A DNA stretch of 64,000 nt from Corynebacterium jeddahense. GTDB taxonomy: Bacteria; Actinomycetota; Actinomycetes; Mycobacteriales; Mycobacteriaceae. Each line of letters starts with the position of its first letter. Within the stretch, counting starts at the first letter, position 1. The notes beneath the pieces are model-generated. The model was given only the letters and a program-made list of their open reading frames with translations. It was not told the DNA's origin and made no database searches. Of this stretch, positions 28,354 to 42,438 are shown in pieces. The DNA lies in NCBI RefSeq assembly GCF_028609865.1, contig NZ_CP063194.1, positions 1,240,001 to 1,304,000 of the forward strand, given 5' to 3'. The position numbers and the translations under genes are program-made.

Positions 28354-28379
28354 GCGCCGGCGCAAGACCGGCGCGTTTT
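28354..28379 (+). terminator. Attenuator-like terminator in the infC leader
   Basis: GCGCCGG (28354-28360), 7-nt loop, CCGGCGC (28368-28374), G and then TTTT, about 110 nt before the infC start. A terminator inside the leader of the infC-rpmI-rplT operon fits autogenous attenuation by L20 or IF-3 level sensing as known in other bacteria; the sensor here is not identified. Confidence 0.6.
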
Positions 28380-28487
28380 GGACGATCTCCCGCCACCGAC
28401 CACGGTGCGCGGGAGTTTCGCGTGGGATGAGCTCGGTTGGGGCTCGAGTGCGGCACACATTGTTTCTCGAAGTCTCTAGGAGTTCTC

Positions 28488-29009
<522 letters not shown>

Positions 29010-29042
29010 TTCACGAAATCGACACTCTGAAGGGCTTTCACC

Positions 29043-29237
29043 ATGAAGCAGAAGACCCACAAGGGCACCGCTAAGCGCATCAAGGTCAACGGCAACGGCA
29101 AGCTCCGCCGCGAGCAGGCCGGCAAGCGCCACCTCAACGAGAAGCTCTCGTCGAAGCGCCGCCGCAAGCTCTCCGGCACCACCGACGTTGCCGGCTCGGA
29201 CGTCAAGCGCGCAAAGCGCCTCCTGGGCAAGGCCTAA
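29043..29237 (+). CDS. rpmI: 50S ribosomal protein L35
   Basis: 64-residue basic protein starting MKQKTHKGTAKRIKVNGNGK, the family signature, in the conserved infC-rpmI-rplT operon. It stabilises the 23S rRNA fold of the large subunit. GAAGGG lies upstream of the ATG. Confidence 0.97.
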   Translation: MKQKTHKGTAKRIKVNGNGKLRREQAGKRHLNEKLSSKRRRKLSGTTDVAGSDVKRAKRLLGKA

Positions 29238-29288
29238 GCACGGCCCGATCAATCAACCGACCACCACAAAGAAAAGGAAGTTTGACTC

Positions 29289-29672
29289 ATGGCACGTGTG
29301 AAGCGTTCAGTCAATGCGAAGAAGAAGCGCCGCGCGATTCTCAAGTCCGCGAAGGGCTACCGCGGCCAGCGCTCCCGCCTGTACCGCAAGGCCAAGGAGC
29401 AGTGGCTGCACTCCCAGACCTACGCCTACAACGACCGTCGTAAGCGCAAGGGCGAGTTCCGCAAGCTGTGGATCCAGCGCATCAACGCCGCTGCCCGCAT
29501 GAACGGCATCACCTACAACCGCCTCATCCACGGCCTCAAGCTGGCCGAGGTCGAGGTCGACCGCAAGATCCTCGCCGAGCTCGCGGTCAACGACTTCGCC
29601 GCGTTCTCCGCGCTGTGCGAGGTTGCAAAGAACGCCCTTCCGGAGGACGTCAACGCGCCGAAGGCCGCCTAA
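29289..29672 (+). CDS. rplT: 50S ribosomal protein L20
   Basis: 127 residues with the L20 signature ([52 protein letters not shown]). It is required early in 50S assembly, and in several bacteria it represses its own operon by binding the leader. AAAGGAAG precedes the ATG; a terminator follows. Confidence 0.97.
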   Translation: MARVKRSVNAKKKRRAILKSAKGYRGQRSRLYRKAKEQWLHSQTYAYNDRRKRKGEFRKLWIQRINAAARMNGITYNRLIHGLKLAEVEVDRKILAELAVNDFAAFSALCEVAKNALPEDVNAPKAA

Positions 29673-29690
29673 GCGCATTCCGGCTTAGCG

Positions 29691-29727
29691 ACGCCCCGTC
29701 CCCGCCGCATCGGCGGAGGCGGGGCGT
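29691..29727 (+). terminator. Terminator of the infC-rpmI-rplT operon
   Basis: ACGCCCCG / CGGGGCGT outer stem plus a CCGCCG / CGGCGG inner stem, followed by TGTTGTATT. Confidence 0.8.
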
Positions 29728-29877
29728 TGTTGTATTGCTGCACCTCAGACTCGGTCAAGGCGTAGATGCGAACTCGAGGCTGCGAACTCTCTACATGTGA
29801 ATTCCTAGGTGTAGATTCGTCGAGTAAAACTGGCCCAAACAGCCGCTGGGGACTGCATTACTCGGCCGATATGCATC

Positions 29878-30753
29878 CTAGAGTTCGCGTCCTGGGGACG
29901 GGGCGACCTCAGCGAGGTTAGGTTTCGACGAACGCCACGTGATAATCGCGCCGGAGAGCGTGACAAGTACGATGCCCACCACCATTCGCCCGGTAAGCTC
30001 GTCGCCCGCCCACCACCAGCCAAGTACTGAGCCGACTACGGGGTCGAGGGCGAATAGAGTCCCCACCACTTGGGCAGAGGAGAAGCGCGCGGCGAGCGTG
30101 TCAGCGATGTAGGGAATGACTACGCCTACGACGGCCGCAAGAGTGAGCACCAGCCACGCACGGACGTTCAGCTCGCTCAATTTTGGCGCGGTGAGCGGCA
30201 ACGTCAGTAGCGCGGCTACCGAAACCGAGATGGCGAGATCGCCCAATCCGCTCTCCGACTTGCCCACGCGTTCCGCAAAGACCGTGTAGGCCGCGAAGAA
30301 TGCTCCTGCGAGCAATCCAAACACGACACCTAACGGGTCCAGCCCTGAAGACGGCCCAGCGATCAGAACTACGCCCGTAAAAGCGCACACAGCCCAGACT
30401 CGGTCCTTTCCTCGCCGTAGTCCAAAAAACGACACCAGACATGGTCCGAGGAAATCTAGCGTGACCGCTACACCGAGTGGTAAGCGCGCCACCGCCGCAA
30501 AGAAGAATTGGTTCATCGCAGCCATTGCTGTGCCGTAGATACAGGCGTTGATCCACCTTTGCCGAGTCAGTCTGCGCAGCGAGGGGCGGAACACGATGAG
30601 GAGCAGGGCTGCTGCGATAAGGAGGCGGAACGTTGACACGGCTACGGTTCCGTGCTTCGCAAACAACGTGGAGGAAATGACTGCGGAGGATTGAATCCCC
30701 AGCGAGCCGATGAGCACGAACACCACTGGCCGCATGGCCGACCTAATTTCCAT
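29878..30753 (-). CDS. EamA/DMT family exporter
   Basis: 291 residues with ten membrane helices in two EamA repeats, similar in layout to RhtA-type amino acid or metabolite exporters (AMNQFFFAAVARLPLGVAVTLDFLGPCLVS; FSSAQVVGTLFALDPVVGSVLGWWWAGDEL). Substrate unknown. ATG 30753 follows TATAAA (minus strand, 30760-30765) by 6 nt, giving a near-leaderless start. It sits on the opposite strand inside the conserved rplT-methyltransferase junction and is visibly less GC-rich than its neighbours, which suggests insertion. No terminator is obvious in 29728-29877. Confidence 0.85.
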   Translation of the reverse strand: MEIRSAMRPVVFVLIGSLGIQSSAVISSTLFAKHGTVAVSTFRLLIAAALLLIVFRPSLRRLTRQRWINACIYGTAMAAMNQFFFAAVARLPLGVAVTLDFLGPCLVSFFGLRRGKDRVWAVCAFTGVVLIAGPSSGLDPLGVVFGLLAGAFFAAYTVFAERVGKSESGLGDLAISVSVAALLTLPLTAPKLSELNVRAWLVLTLAAVVGVVIPYIADTLAARFSSAQVVGTLFALDPVVGSVLGWWWAGDELTGRMVVGIVLVTLSGAIITWRSSKPNLAEVAPSPGREL

Positions 30754-30794
30754 CAAGTTTTTATAGCACCCAAACTGTCTCCAAAGCGTGCGGG

Positions 30795-30800
30795 TATCGT
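30795..30800 (+). promoter_or_regulatory. -10 element of leaderless methyltransferase promoter
   Basis: TATCGT ends 7 nt before ATG 30808; no Shine-Dalgarno sequence. Confidence 0.55.
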
Positions 30801-30807
30801 TGCGCGC

Positions 30808-31617
30808 ATGGCGTTGGATTTCGGGCAGCCGTTTACAGAGCGAACCCCCCGTGTGGTGAATGCGGGGAAGTTGAAGCGTGGACCGGGGCGTCGTAAAGCA
30901 AAAGCTTTTTTGGCGGAGGGGGAAAACGCGGTGGAAGCCGCGGTGGCCACGGGGGCGGCGACTGACCTCTTCGTCACCGAGTTCGCCGCCGAGCGCTTCG
31001 AGGAGATCGTGCGCGCGGCGGGATACATGGACGTCTACACCCACGCGATCACGGATAAGGCCGCCGACGCGCTCGCCGACACCGTGACGCACACCGGCAT
31101 CTTCGCGGTGTGCAAGCCGGTGCTGTGGTCGGTCGGCGCCATCCTGAAGGGTAGGCCGAAGTTGGTCGCGGTCTGCGTGGAGACCGCCGACCCCGGCAAC
31201 GCGGGCACGATCATCCGCATTGCGGACGCGGTCGGCGCTGACGCGGTGATCTTCGCCGGCGACACGGTCGACCCGGAGTCGCCGAAAGTGGTGCGCTCGA
31301 CCGCGGGATCGCTCTTCCAGATCCCGGTGGCGCGCGACCGCGACGTGCGCCGGGTGCTCGGGGAGCTTCGGGCAGCAGGCTTATCGACGCTCGCGACCGC
31401 CATCGACGGCGACACCTCCCTCGCCGCACCCGGCGACCTGCTCGACCGGCCGACGGCGTGGCTGTTCGGCAACGAGGCGCACGGGCTTGACGAGGACGTC
31501 GAGGCCGCGTGCGACGCGCGGGTGACCATCCCGATCAAGGGGTCGGCCGAGTCGTTGAACCTCGCCACCGCCGCGGCGATCTGCCTGTGGGAATCCTCGA
31601 AAGCGCTGGGGGAGTAG
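30808..31617 (+). CDS. SpoU/TrmH-family RNA 2'-O-methyltransferase (TsnR-like)
   Basis: 269 residues of the SPOUT class. An N-terminal substrate-binding domain (KAKAFLAEGENAVEAAVATG) is followed by the knotted SAM-binding domain with motif 1 VETADPGNAGTIIRIADAVGADAVIF, motif 2 WLFGNEAHGL and motif 3 IPIKGSAESLNLATAAAICLWE. Its likely target is rRNA, as for the homologous gene at this position in mycobacteria; the exact nucleotide is unknown. Resistance to thiostrepton cannot be inferred from family alone. Confidence 0.9.
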   Translation: MALDFGQPFTERTPRVVNAGKLKRGPGRRKAKAFLAEGENAVEAAVATGAATDLFVTEFAAERFEEIVRAAGYMDVYTHAITDKAADALADTVTHTGIFAVCKPVLWSVGAILKGRPKLVAVCVETADPGNAGTIIRIADAVGADAVIFAGDTVDPESPKVVRSTAGSLFQIPVARDRDVRRVLGELRAAGLSTLATAIDGDTSLAAPGDLLDRPTAWLFGNEAHGLDEDVEAACDARVTIPIKGSAESLNLATAAAICLWESSKALGE

Positions 31618-31620
31618 GCG

Positions 31621-32628
31621 CTAGTAACTTGCCGGCGGCTGCGGCATGCCGGTCGGGGGCGTACCGCCGGGGCCACCCGGCCCATCCTGCCCGCCGGGGC
31701 CGCCACCCGGGTTCGGGGCCGCGCCGCCGCCGGAGTTGGGGGTGGTGGTGTCGATGGGCACGTCGATGGTGAACGAATACCCCGCCTGCACATCGCCGGT
31801 GAAGGACGGCAGCTGCTGGTCCCAGCCGTCGGAGAAGACGTTGTCGTTGGCCAGGGTGATGTGGGAGAACGGCGAGACGGAGTCCGCGTAGTTGTCAGTG
31901 GCGTAGACCGCCGTATCCACCTCCTCCGGGACGGCGATTTGGGAGGTGAGGATGGCCTTCGACGCTTCGGCGATGTCGTCGACGGAGGAGAAGACCTCGA
32001 AGTGGATGTGCGGCCAGCGCCCCTCGTAGCAGCCCGGGACGATGGTGGTGAACTCGACCGACCCGTCGTCGCCGGTGACCTGCACGCCGCGCAGGTACGT
32101 CTCGTCCTCAAGGCCGGTGGAGTACATCGAGTACTTGCCGGCGGCGTCGCAGTGCCAGACGTACACGGCCGCGCCCGCCATCGGGGCGTTGTTGCTCACC
32201 ATGTCGATAATGTTCATCTTCAGGGTAAGCGGCACGCCGCTCGCGGTCGCGCCGCCGCCGATGGACCCGCGGATGTCCCTGCGTTCCACACCGACCTTCT
32301 CCAGCACGTCGGGTCCGTTTGAGCCGTCGCCGGGGTAGGGGCCCGCGGTTTCGGTCTTCATCTCGGTGAAGGAGGATGCCGCGGCGGCGGTAGTTGTCGC
32401 GGCGCCGCTTGAGGTGCTGTTCGCAGTTGAGCTCGCCGTCGAGCTCGCGTTTGAGGTGCCGGATGTGCACGCGGCGAGGGCCGCCGCGCCGGCGCCGACG
32501 CCGAGCATCCCGAGCAGTTTGCGGCGGGAGAGGCGGTTTTCGATGGTGCCGAGGTCGAAGGCGAGGCCCTGGTCCTCGACGTCGTCGTCTGGGCGGTGGA
32601 GGGCGCGGCCCTCGAAGAATCTGGTCAT
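31621..32628 (-). CDS. Intradiol dioxygenase-like Tat lipoprotein
   Basis: 335 residues. A Tat signal lies unusually far in (SRRKLLGMLGVGAGAAALAAC, about residues 34-54) and ends in a lipobox Cys, so the protein should be a surface lipoprotein. A Ser/Thr/Ala linker leads to an intradiol ring-cleavage dioxygenase fold: Tyr ligand in TAGPYPGDG, YVWHCDAAGKYS, and VPGCYEGRWPHIHFEVF carrying Tyr, His and His iron ligands. The C-terminal 40 residues are Pro/Gly-rich. True aromatic ring cleavage outside the cell is unproven; an alternative role on envelope compounds is possible. ATG 32628 has AAGGAAGG, which is locked in a hairpin. Confidence 0.82.
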   Translation of the reverse strand: MTRFFEGRALHRPDDDVEDQGLAFDLGTIENRLSRRKLLGMLGVGAGAAALAACTSGTSNASSTASSTANSTSSGAATTTAAAASSFTEMKTETAGPYPGDGSNGPDVLEKVGVERRDIRGSIGGGATASGVPLTLKMNIIDMVSNNAPMAGAAVYVWHCDAAGKYSMYSTGLEDETYLRGVQVTGDDGSVEFTTIVPGCYEGRWPHIHFEVFSSVDDIAEASKAILTSQIAVPEEVDTAVYATDNYADSVSPFSHITLANDNVFSDGWDQQLPSFTGDVQAGYSFTIDVPIDTTTPNSGGGAAPNPGGGPGGQDGPGGPGGTPPTGMPQPPASY

Positions 32629-32632
32629 GGGA

Positions 32633-32663
32633 CCTTCCTTTCCTAATGCACGAGAAAGGAAGG
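32633..32663 (-). promoter_or_regulatory. Hairpin sequestering the dioxygenase ribosome binding site
   Basis: In the minus-strand mRNA, CCTTCCTTTC (32663 to 32654) can pair perfectly with GAAAGGAAGG (32642 to 32633), plus one outer A-U pair, with an 11-nt loop. The 3' arm is the Shine-Dalgarno sequence, ending 4 nt before ATG. This should reduce translation unless opened. Confidence 0.55.
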
Positions 32664-32753
32664 TACCGGCACACTTTGGTAATTGCGTTCGCGGACGTAC
32701 CGGGCAAGCTAGTAGGTACCTGCACGTTTGCTTGGCCTGTAAACTCGGCCTGA

Positions 32754-33970
<1,217 letters not shown>

Positions 33971-33983
33971 AGGAGAACCGAGA

Positions 33984-36518
33984 ATGCTGATTTCCAAGAA
34001 CTGGATCACCCGCCTGCTGGCCAACGCGGGCAACGAGGGCTTCAACCCCACCGACGAGGAGCTCGACGCGGGCTTCGTGCGCGTCGGCTTTGAAACCGAG
34101 GGCTACGCGCCGCTGCCGGAAACGACCGGCCCGCTCGTCATCGGCCGCGTGAAAGAGATCGAAGAGCTCACCGGGTTTAAGAAGCCGATCCGTTACTGCC
34201 AGGTCGACATCGGCCAAGCGAATGGCACGGGCGAGCCGCAGGGCATCATCTGCGGCGCGCGCAACTTCAAGGAGGGCGACCTCGTCGTCGTCTCGCTGCC
34301 GGGCGCGGTGCTGCCGGGCGGCTTCGCCATCGCCGCGCGCGAGACCTACGACCACATCTCGAACGGCATGATGGCCTCCGCCGCCGAGCTCGGGCTCGCC
34401 CAGAAGAGCGAGGGCATCATCACGCTTGACGACGCCTCCCTGCCGGCCGGCACCGCCCCCGGCGACGACGCCCGCGCCATCCTCGGCTCGGACGACACCG
34501 TCTTCGACGTCAACGTCACCCCGGACCGCGGCTACGCGCTGTCCGCGCGCGGCCTGACCCGCGAGATCGCCTCCGCCTTCGACCTGCGCTATACCGACGT
34601 CGCCAGTGACCCGTCGGTGGCCGGCATCGACGTGAGCGTGGTCCCGGCGCCGAGCGGGGAGACCATCGCGGTCACCGTTGACCCGGCGACGAAGGCGAAG
34701 CGCTTCGGCCTGCGCACCGTCGAAGGCATCGACCCGCACGCCGCCGCGCCCTTCTGGATGCAGCGCGAGCTCATGCTCGCCGGCATCCGTTCCGTCAACG
34801 CCGCGACTGACGTGACCAACTACGTCATGCTGCTCACCGGCCAGCCGATGCACGCCTTCGACGCCGACAAGATCGCCGGCGGCCTGCACGTGCGCAACGC
34901 CGCCGACGGCGAAGAATTCGAGACCCTCGACCACGTGAAGCGCACGCTGAGCGCCGAGGACGTGGTGATCAGCGACGACAACGGCATCCAGTCGCTCGCC
35001 GGCGTCATGGGCGGCACGACCTCCGAGATCTCCGGCGGGACGGTGAACGTGCACTTCGAGGCAGCGACGTGGGACGCGCTCACCGTCGCCCGCACCGCGC
35101 GCCGCCACAAGCTCAGCTCGGAGGCGTCCCGGCGCTTCGAACGCGGCGTGGACCCCGCGCTGGTGGAGGTCGCACTCGACATCGCCTGCGCGCTGCTCAC
35201 CCAGATCGCCGGCGGCACCGTGGCGGCGGGGCGCACGCTGGTCGGCGGCGTCGAGACGCGGACTGCGATTGCGATGCGCGCCGCGCGCCCGTCGGAGCTC
35301 GTCGGCGTGGAGTACCCGCGCGAGACCGTCGTGCGCCGCCTCGAGGAGGTTGGCTGCGCGGTCGAGGGCGACGGCGAGGAGCTGCAGGTCACCCCGCCGA
35401 CGTGGCGCACGGACATCACGGTGCCGGTGGAGCTGGTCGAGGAGGTCGTGCGCCTCGAGGGGCTCGACGAGATCCCGCTCGTGCTGCCCACCCCGCGCGG
35501 CGGCCGGGGTCTGAGCCCGCTGCAGCGCCGCCGCCGCGCCGTCACGCACGCGCTGGCGTACTCGGGCTACGCGGAGATCATCCCGACGCCGTTCATCGCC
35601 AACGACACGTTCGATACCTGGGGCCTCGACGCGGACGACCCGCGCCGCAAGACCGTGAAGGTCCAGAACCCGCTCGACGCCGATTACGGCGTGCTGGGCA
35701 CGACGCTGCTGCCGTCGATGCTCGAGGCGGTGGGGCGCAACGTCGCGCGCGGCCGCGCCGACGTCGCCGTCTACTCGGTCGCGCAGACCTCCGAAAAGCG
35801 CGCGGACGTCTCGCCGCTGCCGAGCGTCGCCGAGCGGCCGTCGGCAGAGGTCATCGCCGAACTCATCGAGTCCCTGCCCGAGCAGCACCTCCACGCCGCG
35901 ACCGTCGCGGTGGGCAACGCCGAGCTCGCTGGGCCGTGGGGTGCGGGCCGCGGTTACGACTGGTCCGACGCCGTCGACGCCGCCCAGGTCGTCGCCCGCG
36001 CCTGCGGCGTCGAGCTGGCCGTTGCAGCCGCCGAGTACTTGCCGTGGCACCCGGGCCGCTGCGCCGAGCTGTCGGTCCGCGGCGCGGATGGCGCGAACGT
36101 CGTCGTCGGCCACGCCGGCGAGCTCCACCCGCAGGTTCTCGAACGGCTCGGGCTGCCCGCCCGCACGTGCGCGATGGAGATCGACCTCACCGCGATCCCG
36201 CTCGAGGAGCGCTTCCCGGCCCCTCGCCTGTCCGCGTTCCCGCTGCTCAACCAGGACATCGCGCTCGTCGTCGACGAGGCGGTCGCCGCCGAAGACGTCC
36301 GCCGCACCCTCGAGGAGGGCGCGGGTGAGCTCGTCGAGGCGGTGCAGCTTTTCGACGTGTACCGTTCCGACGCCCTCGGCGAAAGCAAGAAGTCGCTCGC
36401 GTTCGGCCTTGCTTTCCGCGCCCCTGACCGCACGCTCACGGAGGAGGAGGCGTCCGAGGCGCGCCTCGCCGCCGCGGAGCTGGCGAAGCAGCGCCACGGC
36501 GCGGAGATGCGCGGCTGA
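33984..36518 (+). CDS. pheT: Phenylalanyl-tRNA synthetase beta subunit
   Basis: 844 residues. Domains in order: N-terminal B1, tRNA-binding EMAP-like domain (ICGARNFKEGDLVVV), B3/B4 editing domain (about 210-400, with FDVNVTPDRGYALSARGLTREIA), B5 domain (AARPSELVGVEYPRETVVRRL), catalytic-like core and C-terminal FDX-ACB domain (APRLSAFPLLNQDIALVVDE, FDVYRSDALGESKKSLAFGL). AAAAGGAG lies upstream of the ATG. Confidence 0.97.
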   Translation: MLISKNWITRLLANAGNEGFNPTDEELDAGFVRVGFETEGYAPLPETTGPLVIGRVKEIEELTGFKKPIRYCQVDIGQANGTGEPQGIICGARNFKEGDLVVVSLPGAVLPGGFAIAARETYDHISNGMMASAAELGLAQKSEGIITLDDASLPAGTAPGDDARAILGSDDTVFDVNVTPDRGYALSARGLTREIASAFDLRYTDVASDPSVAGIDVSVVPAPSGETIAVTVDPATKAKRFGLRTVEGIDPHAAAPFWMQRELMLAGIRSVNAATDVTNYVMLLTGQPMHAFDADKIAGGLHVRNAADGEEFETLDHVKRTLSAEDVVISDDNGIQSLAGVMGGTTSEISGGTVNVHFEAATWDALTVARTARRHKLSSEASRRFERGVDPALVEVALDIACALLTQIAGGTVAAGRTLVGGVETRTAIAMRAARPSELVGVEYPRETVVRRLEEVGCAVEGDGEELQVTPPTWRTDITVPVELVEEVVRLEGLDEIPLVLPTPRGGRGLSPLQRRRRAVTHALAYSGYAEIIPTPFIANDTFDTWGLDADDPRRKTVKVQNPLDADYGVLGTTLLPSMLEAVGRNVARGRADVAVYSVAQTSEKRADVSPLPSVAERPSAEVIAELIESLPEQHLHAATVAVGNAELAGPWGAGRGYDWSDAVDAAQVVARACGVELAVAAAEYLPWHPGRCAELSVRGADGANVVVGHAGELHPQVLERLGLPARTCAMEIDLTAIPLEERFPAPRLSAFPLLNQDIALVVDEAVAAEDVRRTLEEGAGELVEAVQLFDVYRSDALGESKKSLAFGLAFRAPDRTLTEEEASEARLAAAELAKQRHGAEMRG

Positions 36519-36522
36519 TCCG

Positions 36523-36537
36523 CACCCGTTTCGGGTG
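36523..36537 (+). terminator. Small hairpin after pheT
   Basis: CACCCG-TTT-CGGGTG 5 bp after the pheT stop, followed by AATAACTT. Short and without a T-run; a weak terminator at best. Confidence 0.4.
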
Positions 36538-36542
36538 AATAA

Positions 36543-37631
<1,089 letters not shown>

Positions 37632-37677
37632 CCGCCGCCCCGCCCCAGAACCTCCCCGTCGAAAGGACCGAACCCCA

Positions 37678-38838
37678 ATGAGCGAGACTGGAGTCACCGC
37701 GCCCCAAGGATTCTCCGCCGCCGCGACCCGCGCCGGCATCAAGCCGTCCGGCAAGCCGGACGTGGCCATCGTGGTCAACGAAGGGCCCGAGTACGCCGCA
37801 GCCGCTGTCTTTACCCGCAACAAAGTGTTCGCGGCGCCCGTGAAGGTCAGCCGCGAGGCCGTTGCCGGCGGCGCGCTGCAGGCCGTCGTCTTCAACTCGG
37901 GCAACGCCAACGCCTGCACCGGCGCGCAGGGCGAGGCGGACGCGCGCGAGATGCAACGCCTCGCCGCGCAGGGCGTCGGCGCCGACCCGGTAAGGGTCGC
38001 GGTGTGCTCGACGGGCATTATTGGCGACGCGCTGCCGATGGAGAAGGTGGCGGCCGGGATCGGGGCCGCTGCCACGCAGCTCGGTGATCACGGCGCGGCG
38101 GCTGCCGAGGCGATCATGACCACGGACACCGTGGCGAAGCAGGTCGTAGTCCGTGGCAGCGGGTGGACGCTCGGCGCGATGGGCAAGGGTGCGGGCATGA
38201 TGGCGCCGTCGCTGGCGACGATGCTCGTGTGCGTGACCACGGACGCCCAGGTGAGCAGTGCGGCGCTGCAGCGGGCCGTCGAGGCCGCCGTCGCCGATAC
38301 CTTCAACACGCTGGACATCGACGGCTCGACGTCCACCAACGACACGGTGATCGCGATGGCCTCCGGCGCGAGCGGCGTGGCCCCCGCGCAGGAGGAGCTC
38401 GACGCGGCGGTGCACGAGGCGTGCGCGCAGCTCGCCGCCCTGATGCAGTCGGACGCGGAGGGCGTGACCAAGCGCGTGTCCATCACCGTCGCCGGCGCCG
38501 CGGATGACGCGCAGGCGCTCGAGGCGGCGCGCACGATCGGGCGCGACAATCTGGTGAAGACGGCGATGTTCGGCTCCGACCCGAACTGGGGCCGCGTGCT
38601 CGCGGCCGTGGGCATGGCGGATGCGGAGATGGACGCGGAGAACATCACCGTGGCCTTCAACGGCCACACCGTGTGCGAGCGCTCCGCCGGCGCGCCCGGG
38701 GCCCGGGACGTGGACCTCAGCGGCGCGGACATCGACGTCGTGGTGGATCTGGGCACCGGCGGTGCGGGCCGCGCGACGGTGCGCACGACCGACCTTTCAC
38801 ACGCGTACGTCGAGATCAACTCCGCGTACACGAGTTAG
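37678..38838 (+). CDS. argJ: Bifunctional ornithine acetyltransferase / N-acetylglutamate synthase
   Basis: 386 residues. ArgJ recycles the acetyl group from N-acetylornithine to glutamate and may also use acetyl-CoA. The self-cleavage site is Thr181 in [17 protein letters not shown], splitting the chain into alpha and beta subunits; [12 protein letters not shown] and GSDPNWGR are family motifs. GAAAGGA precedes ATG. Presence of ArgJ means a cyclic acetyl route, so no argE is expected. Whether it is mono- or bifunctional cannot be read here. Confidence 0.97.
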   Translation: MSETGVTAPQGFSAAATRAGIKPSGKPDVAIVVNEGPEYAAAAVFTRNKVFAAPVKVSREAVAGGALQAVVFNSGNANACTGAQGEADAREMQRLAAQGVGADPVRVAVCSTGIIGDALPMEKVAAGIGAAATQLGDHGAAAAEAIMTTDTVAKQVVVRGSGWTLGAMGKGAGMMAPSLATMLVCVTTDAQVSSAALQRAVEAAVADTFNTLDIDGSTSTNDTVIAMASGASGVAPAQEELDAAVHEACAQLAALMQSDAEGVTKRVSITVAGAADDAQALEAARTIGRDNLVKTAMFGSDPNWGRVLAAVGMADAEMDAENITVAFNGHTVCERSAGAPGARDVDLSGADIDVVVDLGTGGAGRATVRTTDLSHAYVEINSAYTS

Positions 38839-38851
38839 GGGGATGGCCAAT

Positions 38852-39783
38852 ATGATGCCCAACCTCACCAACGAGCAGCGCGCCACCGTGCTCGCGGAGG
38901 CCCTGCCGTGGCTGCAGCACTACCGCGACAAGATCGTGGTGGTGAAGTACGGCGGCAACGCCATGATCGACGAAGACCTCAAGGCCGCCTTCGCCGCGGA
39001 CATGGTCTTCCTGCGCACCGTCGGCGCGAAACCGGTGGTCGTGCACGGCGGCGGCCCGCAGATCAGCGCGATGCTCGCCCGGCTGGGGCTCGACGGCGGT
39101 GAGTTCGTCGGCGGGTTCCGGGTGACCACGCCGGAGATCCTCGACGTCGTCCGCATGGTCCTCTTCGGGCAGGTGGGCCGGGACCTGCTGGGCAAAATCA
39201 ACTCGCACGGCCCGTACGCCGTCGGCACCTCGGGCGAGGACGCCGGGCTATTCACCGCCGAGCGCCGGACGGTGGAGGTGGACGGCGAGTCCCGCGACAT
39301 CGGGCTCGTGGGCACCATCACGGACGTCAACCCGGCGGCGGTGATGGACATCATCGAGGCCGGGCGCATCCCCGTCGTCTCCGGCATTGCACCGGGCCGC
39401 GACGAGGAGGTCTACAACATCAACGCCGACGAGGCGGCCGGGGCGCTCGCGGCGGCGATCGGCGCGGAGCGACTCGTGGTGCTCACCAACGTCGAAGGCC
39501 TGTACACCGACTGGCCCAACAAGGACTCGCTGCTGTCCAAGATCGAGGCGGCGGAGCTCGAGCGCATGCTGCCGAGCCTGTCCACTGGCATGATCCCGAA
39601 GATGCAGGCCTGCCTCCACGCGGTGCAGTCCGGGGTGAAGGCCGCGCACGTCATCGACGGCCGGGTGGCCCACTCGGTGCTCTTGGAGCTGCTCACCACG
39701 GGCGGGGTGGGCACCATGGTGCTGCCCGACGACTACGACCGCGCCCAGTACCCCGACGGCAACATCTTCAGAAAGGACGACGC

Positions 39784-39787
<4 letters not shown>
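38852..39787 (+). CDS. argB: Acetylglutamate kinase
   Basis: 311 residues; phosphorylates N-acetylglutamate, usually the arginine-inhibited step. Motifs [29 protein letters not shown] and [25 protein letters not shown] 38852 is preferred because GGGGG (38838-38842) is 9 nt upstream; the ATG at 38843 abuts that sequence. The long N-terminal helix before the kinase core ([20 protein letters not shown]) is typical of arginine-sensitive enzymes. Confidence 0.96.
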
Positions 39788-42390
<2,603 letters not shown>

Positions 42391-42438
42391 CCACAAAACC
42401 AACTTTCCAAGAACTCAACCTCAAGGAGATATACCGTT

